Origin: Micromonospora chersina
Lineage (GTDB): Bacteria > Actinomycetota > Actinomycetes > Mycobacteriales > Micromonosporaceae
DNA length: 64,000 nt
Assembly: GCF_900091475.1 (NCBI RefSeq)
Contig: NZ_FMIB01000002.1
Location: forward strand, 4,712,001-4,776,000
Reading direction: 5' to 3'
The notes under the pieces are model-generated. The model ran no database searches. It saw nothing but the letters and a program-made list of their open reading frames with translations, and was not told the origin of the DNA. Below are positions 27,887 to 36,123 of this stretch, one piece after another; within the stretch, counting starts at the first letter, position 1; the number at the start of each line of letters is the position of its first letter. The translations under genes were made by a program, and so were the position numbers.

Positions 27887-29743
27887 GTGACACTCAGAAC
27901 CCGCGACGCACGGGGGCGCGGGCGCACGACACTGCGGGGGGCGATCGCCGCACTGGTGCTGGGAGCCGTCGTGCTCCCCCCGGTGTCGGCCGCCGCCGCC
28001 GAGCCGCACTTCGTGCTCACGCCCTCTCTGCTGGCGTACACCGACTCCACCACCCCGGACACGGCCGTCTTCTACCCGAGCGGCGGCGACCTGCCCGTCG
28101 GCTCGTGGCGCGACGAGGAGTCCACCCGGCACACCTCTCGCGCCTACGTGACCTTCGACATCGGCGGCATCTACGTCGGCCGGCTGAGCAGCGCGACCCT
28201 GGTCGCCCGCGAGAGCCGCGCGAACGACTGTGCGAAGCCGCGGACCGTCGTCGCGCTGCCCACCGCGCCCTTCACCGGCGACAACAGCTGGTCGAGCCCG
28301 CCGAAGACGATCGGTAAGGAGGTCACCGCCACCGCCGAGGGCGGCGACTGCACCTCGTGGCGCACCATGTGGAACCTCACCACCGCGCTCACCGACGCGC
28401 TGACCCGCGGCGATCATCAGCTCACCGCCGAGCTGCGGGTCCCCAAGAAGTACGAGGGGGACGTCGCCTACGGCCGCTGGCTGGAGACCAACGAGTTCCG
28501 GTTCGAGGTGGAGTTGAAGAACACCGCTCCGCTCAAGCCGACGAAGCTCTACAACGGCAACACCGAGACGCCGTGCGGCCCGGACTACTTCGCCCGGTCC
28601 AACTTCAGCGTCTTCGCGGACATGACCGACCGGGACCGCGATCCCGGCGACTCCCTGACCCCGGAGTTCGAGTTCTGGCCGCTCGCCGACCCGTCGGCCA
28701 CCACCGCGATGACGATCGGCATCTCCAGCGGGGGCGACGGTCTCAGTGGCGTGGGCAACGTGCCGGTGGACACCCTGGCCGACGGCGAGTACGCCTGGCA
28801 CGCGCGGACCTATGACCAGCGGGCCTGGTCGCCGTGGAGCGACCCGTGCCGGTTCACCGTGGATCGCACCGCACCGGGTGTGGCGCCCACCGTGGCCTCC
28901 CCCGAATACCCGGAGAACCCGGCCAGCCCCACCGGTGGCACCAGCGTGACCGGAACCTTCCTCTTCACCGCTCACGGCGTGCCGGACGTGGTCGGCTTCC
29001 GGTACGGCGACAGCCAGTGGAGCATGTACAACCAGGTGCCGGCCGACCAGCTCGGCGGCGCCGCGACCATCCGGTGGCAACCCCGCAGCGCGGGTGAGCA
29101 GACCCTGTACGTGGTGAGCGTGGACCGGGCCGGCAACAGCTCGCCCGTGCGCTCGTACACCTTCAAGGTGCGCGACCTGACCGTCACCGCCTGGTCGACC
29201 AGGCAGGAGCCGGACCCGTCCGGTGCCGGCATCCTGGTGAGCATGCGGTTCGGCACCCAGCCGGGCAACGGCATCACCACCGTGACCTACCGGGTGGACG
29301 GCGGCGCGGAGCAGTCGGTCCCGGTCGACGCGCAGGGCGTGGCCGAGCCGGTCCTCGGCCCGTTGAAGGGTGGCGAGCACACGCTCGCGTACGCCGGGCG
29401 CAGCGCCACGGGCGAGGTGCTCTACCAGGCAGAGACAACCCTCTACGCGGACGACGCCCCGTCGATCGCCTCGGACGGTGTCTACCCGATCGACGGGTCC
29501 GGCGGCGGGGTCGGCGTGCCGGGCGTTTTCACCGTCACGCCGACGGTCACCAGGGACGCGACCGCCGTCACCTGGTTCACCACCCAGAACAGCGAGCACC
29601 TCGACGTGTCGCTGGACGCCGACGGCAAGGCCCGGGTCACCTTCACCCCGACCGCCTCGGGCTGGACCTACTTCTGGTTCTCGGTGAAGTACGCCGACGG
29701 CACCTCGTCCGGCTGGCGCTCGTTCTCGGTCACCGTCGACTGA
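27887..29743 (+). CDS. Large secreted protein with DNRLRE-like and fibronectin/Ig-like modules
   Basis: 618 aa. A signal peptide ends near VSAAAAEP (residue ~38). Residues ~40-210 resemble a DNRLRE/TGF-beta-propeptide-like module (SRAYVTFDIGGIYVGRLSSATLVARES) with paired Cys. Residues ~215-330 resemble a fibronectin-like module (DGEYAWHARTYDQRAWSPWSDPC), and further Ig-like modules run to the end. No catalytic motif or anchor is visible. GTG 27887 has AAGGAGGA 9 nt upstream. It is divergent from another secreted repeat protein; the two may act together outside the cell. Confidence 0.78.
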   Translation: MTLRTRDARGRGRTTLRGAIAALVLGAVVLPPVSAAAAEPHFVLTPSLLAYTDSTTPDTAVFYPSGGDLPVGSWRDEESTRHTSRAYVTFDIGGIYVGRLSSATLVARESRANDCAKPRTVVALPTAPFTGDNSWSSPPKTIGKEVTATAEGGDCTSWRTMWNLTTALTDALTRGDHQLTAELRVPKKYEGDVAYGRWLETNEFRFEVELKNTAPLKPTKLYNGNTETPCGPDYFARSNFSVFADMTDRDRDPGDSLTPEFEFWPLADPSATTAMTIGISSGGDGLSGVGNVPVDTLADGEYAWHARTYDQRAWSPWSDPCRFTVDRTAPGVAPTVASPEYPENPASPTGGTSVTGTFLFTAHGVPDVVGFRYGDSQWSMYNQVPADQLGGAATIRWQPRSAGEQTLYVVSVDRAGNSSPVRSYTFKVRDLTVTAWSTRQEPDPSGAGILVSMRFGTQPGNGITTVTYRVDGGAEQSVPVDAQGVAEPVLGPLKGGEHTLAYAGRSATGEVLYQAETTLYADDAPSIASDGVYPIDGSGGGVGVPGVFTVTPTVTRDATAVTWFTTQNSEHLDVSLDADGKARVTFTPTASGWTYFWFSVKYADGTSSGWRSFSVTVD

Positions 29744-29750
29744 TGGCGGC

Positions 29751-29778
29751 GGGGGTGCGGGACCATTCCCGCACCCCC
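29751..29778 (+). terminator. Hairpin terminator after the secreted protein gene
   Basis: GGGGGTGCGGGA (29751-29762), loop CCAT, TCCCGCACCCCC (29767-29778): a perfect 12-bp stem starting 8 bp past the stop. Confidence 0.85.
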
Positions 29779-29851
29779 GGCTCCCGGGACCGGCGGGCGC
29801 CGCGCCGGAGGCGTACCTCCGACGCGGCCCCCTGTGCCCGCCGGCCGTCCG

Positions 29852-30292
29852 TCACCGCGCCAGGGCGGCCCAGCTCGGCGTCCCCGGCTCCCGCCGCAGC
29901 GGCATGCCCGCCTCGGCCGGGGTCCGGTCGCCCTTGCGCTGGTTGCACGCGTAGCAGGCGGCGGTGGTGTTCCCCCAGGTGTTCCGGCCGCCGCGCGAGC
30001 GGGGCAGGATGTGGTCGACGGTGCTGGCCGGGCCGTCGCAGTAGGCGCACCGCCGGCCGTCGCGGCGCAGCACCCCGCCCCGGGACCAGGCCGGGCCGGC
30101 GCTGAACCGCCAGCGCGTCACCACGTACCGGACGAGGCGGACCACGCGCGGCATCGGGAAGACCCCGATGACCTGGTCCGGCTCGGCCTCGTGGATCTCG
30201 GCGACCCGCCGGCAGAGCATCCGGATCGCGTGCTGGACGGTGACCCGGTGCAGCGGGCCGAGGTCGGCGTTGATGACGAGGACGGCGTCCAC
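29852..30292 (-). CDS. HNH endonuclease family protein
   Basis: 146 aa. The N-terminal ~85 residues are conserved with actinobacterial HNH proteins (VLVINADLGPLHRVTVQHAIRML, VRLVRYVVTRWRF). The C-terminal HNH/beta-beta-alpha-metal nuclease motif is CAYCDGPASTVDHILPRSRGG...WGNTTAACYACNQRKGDRTP, with two CxxC zinc pairs and catalytic DH/N residues. GTG 30292 has AAGGGAG 6 nt upstream on its strand. It lies 34 bp downstream of an intrinsic terminator and a 29-codon leader ORF in the same direction, so expression may depend on read-through. Confidence 0.87.
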   Translation of the reverse strand: MDAVLVINADLGPLHRVTVQHAIRMLCRRVAEIHEAEPDQVIGVFPMPRVVRLVRYVVTRWRFSAGPAWSRGGVLRRDGRRCAYCDGPASTVDHILPRSRGGRNTWGNTTAACYACNQRKGDRTPAEAGMPLRREPGTPSWAALAR

Positions 30293-30326
30293 CGGGCTCT
30301 CCCTTCACGATCGGTGGTACGGCAGC

Positions 30327-30358
30327 AAAAAGCCGCCCGGTCCACGGGACCGGGCGGC
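30327..30358 (-). terminator. Intrinsic terminator with T run upstream of the HNH gene
   Basis: On the minus strand a perfect 12-bp stem, GCCGCCCGGTCC / GGACCGGGCGGC, with a 3-nt loop is followed by TTTTT. It is the most classical Rho-independent terminator in the window. It sits 23 bp after a 29-codon ORF and 34 bp before the HNH start codon. Confidence 0.9.
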
Positions 30359-30381
30359 GACGACGGGGACGCGCGGGCGCG

Positions 30382-30471
30382 TCAGTCGGGCCACCCGGGG
30401 CGGGGACCTTCGGCTCGGCAACCGTCGCTGAGCAGCCACGACGGCATCGTGGTGGCGTGTCGCAGCGACAT
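30382..30471 (-). CDS. Small 29-aa ORF (possible leader peptide or small protein)
   Basis: ATG at 30471, with GGGAG 6 nt upstream on its strand. The product has two Trp and one Cys (it reads MSLRHATTMPSWLLSDG, then CRAEGPRPGWPD). A promoter (30509-30538) precedes it and an intrinsic terminator follows 23 bp after its stop, so it forms a complete small transcription unit in front of the HNH gene. I do not recognise the peptide. It may be a small protein in its own right, or a leader controlling read-through into the nuclease gene. Confidence 0.55.
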   Translation of the reverse strand: MSLRHATTMPSWLLSDGCRAEGPRPGWPD

Positions 30472-30506
30472 CGACGGCTCCCGGAGCGGTGGTTGACCTT
30501 GCGCGC

Positions 30507-31649
30507 TCACGGTAGATCCGCGCCGGAAACGCGGGCAACGTATTTCGATCCGCCGTCCGGCGCGGGCCGCTGCCGGCCGGCCCGACCGGCGGCGCGCGCG
30601 GCGGTGAGCGGGCGGCCGATCCGGGCGGCCATCTGCACCACCAGCTCGCTCTCCAGCAGCGGCCGGTTCACCTCGGCGGCCACCGACAGGGCCGGCGTGG
30701 ACACCGACCGCCAGATCGCGGTGAGCCCGGCGCCCAGGCCGACCAGGGCCACCGCCGCCCGGGTGGTGGGCGAGCCGGCCGCCGCCGCGGCGCTCACCCC
30801 GACCACCGCCAGCAGCACCACCAGCAGGGGTACGAGCACCGGCCAGAAGATCCCCCGGGCGGCCTGCACCACCAGCTTCCGGTCGCGGATGATCAGGTTC
30901 CGGGCCACCACCGCCCAGTTCTCCTCGTCCAGCAGGTCGCGCGGGTGCAGGCCGCCGGTGAGCACGCCCCGCCACAGCTCGCCCTGGTTGCGCAGCTCGC
31001 GGGCCAGCTCCGCCAGCCCCGCCTCGCCCGGGTCGCCGATCGCGGCCCGGGTGACCGCCGCCGCCCACGCGGCCAGCGAGTGGCGCACGACCGCCGCCGA
31101 GTACGGGGGCAGCACGGTGGCCAGCTCGTCCAGCCACCGGCTGATCTGGATCTGCCGCCCGCCGAACCGCCCGACCAGCTGGTGGGCGTCGCCGTGCCGG
31201 ACCGTGTCGGCGAGCGACCGGCCGAGCCGGTAGGCCAGGCCCACCCGGTGGTTGGTGGCCATCGTCCAGCGCAGCACCGCCACGTTCAGCTCGTCGAGGG
31301 CGAAAAGCAGCGGTTCCCGGTCCGCCCCGGCGGCGGCCCGGGCGGCGGCGGTGGACGGCAGCGGCCGGCCGGGCGCGGTGAGGGCGGCGATCTGGGCGAG
31401 CGCCACCTCCACCCCGTCCAGGTTCATCCCGAGCCGGAGCCGTCCGGGCAGCTCGGTGACGTTGGAGAGCTTCGCCGGGGCGGCCGCGGGCGGGTCCGCG
31501 TCGTCGAGCAGGTCGGTGGTCTGCGCGTGGTGGTAGGTGTCCGCCATCGACCAGCCCAGGCGCAGCGCGGTGACCACGCACGCCCGCTCGTCGCGGAGCA
31601 GCCCGTACGCGTCGTCCCGCTCGTCGTCCACCCGCGGTGCCGTGCTCAC
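30507..31649 (-). CDS. Conserved-looking hypothetical protein with C-terminal membrane region
   Basis: 380 aa, not recognised. Residues 1-265 are soluble and helical (LRDERACVVTALRLGWSMADTYHHAQ, ELNVAVLRWTMATNHRVGLAYRLGRSLADT). Two hydrophobic segments lie at about 275-300 (GIFWPVLVPLLVVLLAVVGV) and 308-325, and a basic tail follows. GTG 31649 has GGGAGG upstream. A TAGTCT at 31688-31683 (minus strand) may be its -10. Codon use matches its neighbours. It might be a membrane-associated signalling or scaffold protein, but nothing specific supports this. Confidence 0.7.
   Translation of the reverse strand: MSTAPRVDDERDDAYGLLRDERACVVTALRLGWSMADTYHHAQTTDLLDDADPPAAAPAKLSNVTELPGRLRLGMNLDGVEVALAQIAALTAPGRPLPSTAAARAAAGADREPLLFALDELNVAVLRWTMATNHRVGLAYRLGRSLADTVRHGDAHQLVGRFGGRQIQISRWLDELATVLPPYSAAVVRHSLAAWAAAVTRAAIGDPGEAGLAELARELRNQGELWRGVLTGGLHPRDLLDEENWAVVARNLIIRDRKLVVQAARGIFWPVLVPLLVVLLAVVGVSAAAAAGSPTTRAAVALVGLGAGLTAIWRSVSTPALSVAAEVNRPLLESELVVQMAARIGRPLTAARAAGRAGRQRPAPDGGSKYVARVSGADLP
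30509..30538 (-). promoter_or_regulatory. Promoter of the leader ORF / HNH unit
   Basis: Minus strand TTGCCC (30538-30533), 18-nt spacer, TACCGT (30514-30509). The predicted start near 30502 gives a ~30-nt leader before ATG 30471. The element overlaps the end of the upstream gene. Confidence 0.55.
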
Positions 31650-31722
31650 CCTCCCGACCTCCCGTGCCGACGGAGTCAGTCGAGACTAGTGCAGCTTTTG
31701 AAGGCTTATGACCGGTTTCGGG

Positions 31723-33252
31723 TCAGCGCCGGCCGGCCAGCAGGCCGCGCGGGCGGACCGAGCTGACCGGCTCGGCCGCCGCCCCCTCCGCCCGCAGGAT
31801 GTGGTTGGCGGCCACGATCCCGGTCGCCGCCGACCGTTCCATCAGCGCGCTCGGGAACTCGGTCCGGATGCCGTCGCCGGCCAGGTAGAGGCCGGCCGCC
31901 CCGGTGCGCACCCCCGGCCGCCAGGCGTGGCTGCCCGGGGTGAACGCCGGCGCCTGCGCCTCGACCCGGGCGCGCAGCGCGCGTACCCGCAGGGCGGCCG
32001 CCTCCGGCCACAGCGCGGTCAGCTCCACCCGCATCCGCTCGGCCAGCTCCTCGGCCGGCACGTCCGGCTCGCAGGCGTACGCGTGCAGCTCGACCACCGA
32101 GCCGCCGGTCCGCCCCGCCCAGCGCCGCGGCTCGTCCTCCAGCCGGTGGTAGAGGGTCACCGAGTCCAGGGTGGGCTGGCGGGACACCCCGCTGAACACC
32201 GCCCGGTCCGGGCGCACGTCGCCGTCCATCCAGTAGCGTGCCACCGCGTACGGCGGGCCGGGCCGGCCGAACGCGGGCATCCGCGCCACCAGCCCGGGCG
32301 CCGCCGCGTGCAGGCCGGGAGAGGCGGCGACAAGCGTGGCGAGCGCCGGCGGGTCGACGGCGAGCACCACGTGCCCGGCCTCGTGGATGTCGCCGCCGGC
32401 GGTGGTGACCCGCCAGCCGTCCGGCGTCCGGTCCAGCCGGGCGGCGGCCGTGCCGGTGCGGACCCGGGCGCCGTGCCGCTCGACGTGCCGGGTGAGCGGC
32501 TCCCAGATCGCCGTGGCGTAGTCCCGGTCCGGGCAGTCGAAGGCCAGCCCCTCCGGGTTGCCGAGCAGGTAGAAGTGGAACTGCGCGATCATCTCGGCGG
32601 CCGACATCTCCGCCTCGTGGTTGAAGAACGAGTGCGAGAAGACCTCGAAGAGCATGGCCCGGGCCCGGTCCGGCAGCCGCAGCGAGGTGAGCAGCTCGTC
32701 GGCGGTCCGGGCGTCGAACTCGGCGTAGGTGCGCTCCGGGTCGTAGGTGAGCAGCGGCAACGCCGCGTCCCGGTCCATGGCCCGCAGGTCGGCCAGGCGC
32801 ACGCTGGGGCTGCGCAGCAGCAGGGCGAGCAGGTTGGCCGGCGGTGCCGGCGGCAGACGGCCGAACTCCTCGGTCGGCCACTCGGCGGAGAGGATCGGGT
32901 AGCCGGGGACCGGCTTGAGGAAGCGCAGGGCCGGGTCGGCCCGGCGCAGGATGTTCCGCCAGTTCCAGTACTGCCGGAAGAAGGCGTGGAAGCCGTGCTC
33001 GTTGCGCTGGACGCCGTGCGGCAGCTCCTCCGGCCAGGCGCCGAGCCGGCCGCCCAGGTGCGGCGCCGCCTCCAGCACTGTCACCTGGACGCCGCGTTCG
33101 GCAAGCACCACGGCCGCCGACATGCCGGCGATGCCGCCGCCGACCACCACGGCCCGCACCCGCGGTGGCACGCGCGGGGCGCCACCACCGCCGGGGTCCA
33201 CCACGTGCCGGCGTACGCCGATGAGCCGGCCGACCACTCGCGACAGTGCCAT
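31723..33252 (-). CDS. FAD-dependent oxidoreductase, CrtU/phytoene-desaturase-like
   Basis: 509 aa. The N-terminal FAD Rossmann motif is VVVGGGIAGMSAAVVLAERGVQVTVLEA, followed by GGRLGAW. The block NEHGFHAFFRQYWNWRNILRRADP closely resembles the desaturase part of CrtU (isorenieratene synthase) and related carotenoid enzymes. A C-terminal FAD-contacting segment is GLYLAGDGIRTEFPSALMERSAATG. It lacks the methyltransferase half expected in some CrtU proteins, and no crt genes are nearby. ATG 33252 has GGAGG 5 nt upstream. It lies 38 bp after the MSMEG_6728-like gene in a probable operon. Confidence 0.85.
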   Translation of the reverse strand: MALSRVVGRLIGVRRHVVDPGGGGAPRVPPRVRAVVVGGGIAGMSAAVVLAERGVQVTVLEAAPHLGGRLGAWPEELPHGVQRNEHGFHAFFRQYWNWRNILRRADPALRFLKPVPGYPILSAEWPTEEFGRLPPAPPANLLALLLRSPSVRLADLRAMDRDAALPLLTYDPERTYAEFDARTADELLTSLRLPDRARAMLFEVFSHSFFNHEAEMSAAEMIAQFHFYLLGNPEGLAFDCPDRDYATAIWEPLTRHVERHGARVRTGTAAARLDRTPDGWRVTTAGGDIHEAGHVVLAVDPPALATLVAASPGLHAAAPGLVARMPAFGRPGPPYAVARYWMDGDVRPDRAVFSGVSRQPTLDSVTLYHRLEDEPRRWAGRTGGSVVELHAYACEPDVPAEELAERMRVELTALWPEAAALRVRALRARVEAQAPAFTPGSHAWRPGVRTGAAGLYLAGDGIRTEFPSALMERSAATGIVAANHILRAEGAAAEPVSSVRPRGLLAGRR

Positions 33253-33290
33253 CTGCGCCTCCGCCCGACGGGAGCCTCCAGTCTGCCGGC

Positions 33291-33782
33291 TCACGCCTCC
33301 GGCGGCAGCAGACAGCGGCGCGGCCGGTCCGACGCCGGCCAGACGTACTCCAAATCGGGCGGGACGCCGTCGAACTGCGGGCCGTAGTGCGCCGGGTCCT
33401 TGCGCAGCAGCGACGACCGGTGGCTGCGGTGCAGGTCCTCCCGGCCCAGCCAGGGCGGCAGCTCGCCGGCCTCGGCCAGCTCCGCCTGGGTGCGGATGAC
33501 GTCGATGCCGCAGGCGGTGGCGAGGTCGGTGGCCATGGTGGCCGCGCAGGTGTCCGCCCGGCCCGGCTCGCACCACACCGCGCACATGTCCAGGCCGTAC
33601 CGGGTCAGCGCCTCCTCGTACCCGGCCCACATCTTCACCGCCGGGTGGTTGCGCCAGCCGTAGTCCGGCCGGGTCAGCCCCCGCAGCACCTGGATGGTCT
33701 CCACGCGCTGCTTGCCCAGCCGCTTCTGGTCCAGCGTCCGGGCGCTGGCCAGGAAGTCCGGATACGGCAGGAACGTCTGCAT
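33291..33782 (-). CDS. MSMEG_6728-like protein (related to pyrimidine-dimer DNA glycosylase family)
   Basis: 163 aa. The N-terminus MQTFLPYPDFLASARTLDQKRLGKQRVET is the family signature, with YGWRNHPAVKMWAGYEEALTRYG further on. The family is grouped with Pyr_excise (T4 endonuclease V-like) proteins, but repair activity is not proven for this branch. It is the first gene of a two-gene unit with the CrtU-like oxidoreductase; the pairing could reflect a light-damage response, which is speculative. ATG 33782 matches the conserved start although its ribosome site is weak. Confidence 0.8.
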   Translation of the reverse strand: MQTFLPYPDFLASARTLDQKRLGKQRVETIQVLRGLTRPDYGWRNHPAVKMWAGYEEALTRYGLDMCAVWCEPGRADTCAATMATDLATACGIDVIRTQAELAEAGELPPWLGREDLHRSHRSSLLRKDPAHYGPQFDGVPPDLEYVWPASDRPRRCLLPPEA

Positions 33783-33857
33783 GGCGGTGCTCTACCCGTA
33801 CTGGCCGGCACCATGCGTTCATGATCGAGGGGGCTGCGCGCGCTGCGAGCGACTGAC

Positions 33858-33863
33858 TACGAT
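33858..33863 (+). promoter_or_regulatory. -10 element of a probable leaderless RCK-channel promoter
   Basis: TACGAT is followed by 6 nt and ATG at 33870; there is no ribosome site. Confidence 0.5.
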
Positions 33864-33869
33864 CCGGAC

Positions 33870-35654
33870 ATGGCCGAGCCCCTCCGCGACCGCGCGCGCC
33901 GGGCGACCGGATGGCGGCTGAAGATGAACGGCGACGTCCGTCCGCACTACGTGGTCTGCGGCTCGGACCCGTTGGCCTACTGGGTGGTCCGCTCGCTGCT
34001 CGCCACCGACCCGCCCGCCGGCCGGGTGCGGGTCACCCTCGTGGTGCCGGAGCGCCGACGCTCCGAGGGGCCCGACGGTCGGGATCTCCCGGGCGTCCAG
34101 GTCGTCCGGGCGGACCGGCTCGACGAGGCCGCCTTCCGCCGGGCCGGGCTGGCCGGGGCGGACGGGCTGGCCCTGCTGCACCAGGACGACGTGGGCAACA
34201 TGCACGCGGCGCTGTGCGCCCAGGAGGTCGAGCCCCGGCTGCGCTTGGTGGTCCGGATGTTCAACACCAGCCTGGCCAACGGCGTGCGGCAGCTCTTCCC
34301 CGACTCGGCGGTGCTCTCCGACGCCTCGATCTCCGCCCCGGCGTTCGTGGCCGCCGCCCTCGGCGAGCTGGCCCCCACCCATTTCCGGCACGCCGGCCGC
34401 ACCCTCTACGTGGCCCGCCGCGCCGACGTACGCCCGCAGGACGTGGTCAGCGGGCTGGCCGTCACCACCGACCCGGAGCTGGTCCGGGTGCTGCCCGCCG
34501 ACGAGTCATCGGCCGACGTGGTGCTGGCCGAGGCGACCGGGCGGCCGCCCGGCACCGAGCTGGCCGCCCGCCGGCTGGTCCGCGCCCGCCGTCGCCGGCA
34601 GCCGGTGGCGGTGCTGCTCCGCGCGCTCCGCAGCTTCGCCACCCGCAAGATCGGCGTGGCGGTGCTGGTGCTGCTCGCGGTGATCGCCGTGCTCGGCTGG
34701 CTCAACGCCCGGGCGGCGGACGTGACCTGGTCCGAGGCGCTCTACCTCACCCTCGTCACCACCCTCAGCGGGCAGGACCCGGACGTCAACAAGCCGCTCG
34801 CCGCCCAGGTCATGCAGGTGGTGCTCAACCTGGCCGGGCTGGCGCTCATCCCGCTCATCACGGCCGCCGTCGTCGACGGCATCGTGAACGCCCGGCTCGC
34901 CCTGCACGCCGGCCGGATCCAGCCCGACCGGTCCGGGCACGTGGTGGTGGTCGGGCTGGGCAACATCGGCACCCGGGTCATGGCGCAACTGCACGACTTC
35001 GGGGTCGAGGTGGTGGCCATCGACAAGAACCCGGAGGCGCGCGGCGCCCCGCTGGCGCACCGGCTCGGCGTGCCGCTGATCATCGGGGACGCCGGGCAGG
35101 AGGAGACGCTGCGGGCCGCCTCCGTCGACACCAGCCAGGCGCTCGTGGTGGTCTCCACCGACGACGGGGTCAACCTCCGCGCCGCGCTCAACGCCCGGTC
35201 CCTCGACCCCGACCTGCGGGTGGTGCTGCGCCTCTTCGACGGCGACTTCGCCGAGCGGATCCAGCAGGCGTTCGGCATCGGGATCTCGCGCAGCGTGTCG
35301 TACCTGGCCGCACCGGCGTTCGCGGCGGCCATGCTGGACCGCGCGGTGATCGCCACCATCCCGGTCGACCGGCACGCGCTGCTGGTCACCGAGGTGCCGG
35401 TGGTGGCCGGCTCACCGCTCGACGGCCGGCCGCTCGCCGCTGTGGCCCGTCCCGGCGAGGTGCGCCTGCTGGCCTACACCCGGGCCGGGCAGAAGACGGA
35501 GTGGTCCGCCGACCCGCGGATGGTGATCCACGCGGGGGACCGGCTGACAGTGGTGGCCCGCCGCGCCGGGTTGACGGCCCTGCTCCGCGAGACCACGCCC
35601 GTGCCGCCGCCCGCCCCGGCCGGCGCCCCGGCCCCCCGCCAACCGGACGAATGA
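33870..35654 (+). CDS. RCK/TrkA-N ion-channel-like protein with two NAD-binding domains
   Basis: 594 aa. The order is: first RCK/TrkA-N domain (~25-150, HYVVCGSDPLAYWVVRSLLA); a two-helix pore region (~267-345: IGVAVLVLLAVIAVLGWLNA, then AQVMQVVLNLAGLALIPLITAAVVDG); second RCK domain (~350-480, VVVVGLGNIGTRVMAQLHDFG with a Rossmann GxGxxG); and a TrkA-C-like domain (~500-580). The pore loop reads YLTLVTTLSGQDPDV where K+ channels have TVGYG, so selectivity is uncertain. The duplicated RCK layout recalls CASTOR/POLLUX-like and bacterial Kch families. It is probably a membrane channel gated by nucleotide or ions. Confidence 0.85.
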   Translation: MAEPLRDRARRATGWRLKMNGDVRPHYVVCGSDPLAYWVVRSLLATDPPAGRVRVTLVVPERRRSEGPDGRDLPGVQVVRADRLDEAAFRRAGLAGADGLALLHQDDVGNMHAALCAQEVEPRLRLVVRMFNTSLANGVRQLFPDSAVLSDASISAPAFVAAALGELAPTHFRHAGRTLYVARRADVRPQDVVSGLAVTTDPELVRVLPADESSADVVLAEATGRPPGTELAARRLVRARRRRQPVAVLLRALRSFATRKIGVAVLVLLAVIAVLGWLNARAADVTWSEALYLTLVTTLSGQDPDVNKPLAAQVMQVVLNLAGLALIPLITAAVVDGIVNARLALHAGRIQPDRSGHVVVVGLGNIGTRVMAQLHDFGVEVVAIDKNPEARGAPLAHRLGVPLIIGDAGQEETLRAASVDTSQALVVVSTDDGVNLRAALNARSLDPDLRVVLRLFDGDFAERIQQAFGIGISRSVSYLAAPAFAAAMLDRAVIATIPVDRHALLVTEVPVVAGSPLDGRPLAAVARPGEVRLLAYTRAGQKTEWSADPRMVIHAGDRLTVVARRAGLTALLRETTPVPPPAPAGAPAPRQPDE

Positions 35655-35693
35655 TGCTGCCCCGGCAGTTTCCACCTGGTGCCTGGAGTGATG

Positions 35694-36119
35694 GTGTCGT
35701 CGATTGACCGGCTCGGTGCGGCCGGCCTGGAGGTCCTTGAGTCGCCCTTCGCCCCGCCGGGGTTGCCGTCGGTTACCGCGGCTTGGCGACCAGTGATCAG
35801 CTCCCTGGCGCAACCCACGTGCCGGATCGGCCACGACGAGGAGGATGGGCAGGCCAAGCTGGAGCGGGAGTGGCGCCGTCTGCTGGTCGAGCACCGGGTG
35901 GTGACCGGCGACGGGCGTCTGCTGGTGAGCCTGTCGGGCGGTGACGCTGCCTGGGCGCTCGTGCGGTTGCCGTGCGAGCCGGTGCGTCTCGGAGAGCTCG
36001 GGCCCTACCCCGGTCAGCCGGAGTTCGTCGCGATGTCTGTCGCCGGTGACGCGGTCTGCGGAGTGACAGTCGAGGAGTACGACATCTGGATCATCTGTAC
36101 TCGACCGGCGTCCGAGTAG
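35694..36119 (+). CDS. Hypothetical protein
   Basis: 141 aa, not recognised. No signal peptide or transmembrane segment is visible; there is a charged centre (HDEEDGQAKLEREWRRLLVEH) and C-terminal beta-rich part (PEFVAMSVAGDAVCGVTVEEYDIWII). Third codon positions are GC-rich as in real genes here, although overall GC looks slightly lower than for neighbours. GTG 35694 is chosen because GGAG (35685-35688) is 5 nt upstream; ATG 35691 is too close to that site. The stop is 4 bp from the convergent APC permease gene. Confidence 0.6.
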   Translation: MSSIDRLGAAGLEVLESPFAPPGLPSVTAAWRPVISSLAQPTCRIGHDEEDGQAKLEREWRRLLVEHRVVTGDGRLLVSLSGGDAAWALVRLPCEPVRLGELGPYPGQPEFVAMSVAGDAVCGVTVEEYDIWIICTRPASE

Positions 36120-36123
36120 CGGG

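Noticed and set aside
30305..30538. A 77-codon minus-strand frame overlapping the leader ORF
   Set aside because: It runs through the intrinsic terminator hairpin and its T run and lacks a ribosome site; the 29-codon ORF in another frame has one.
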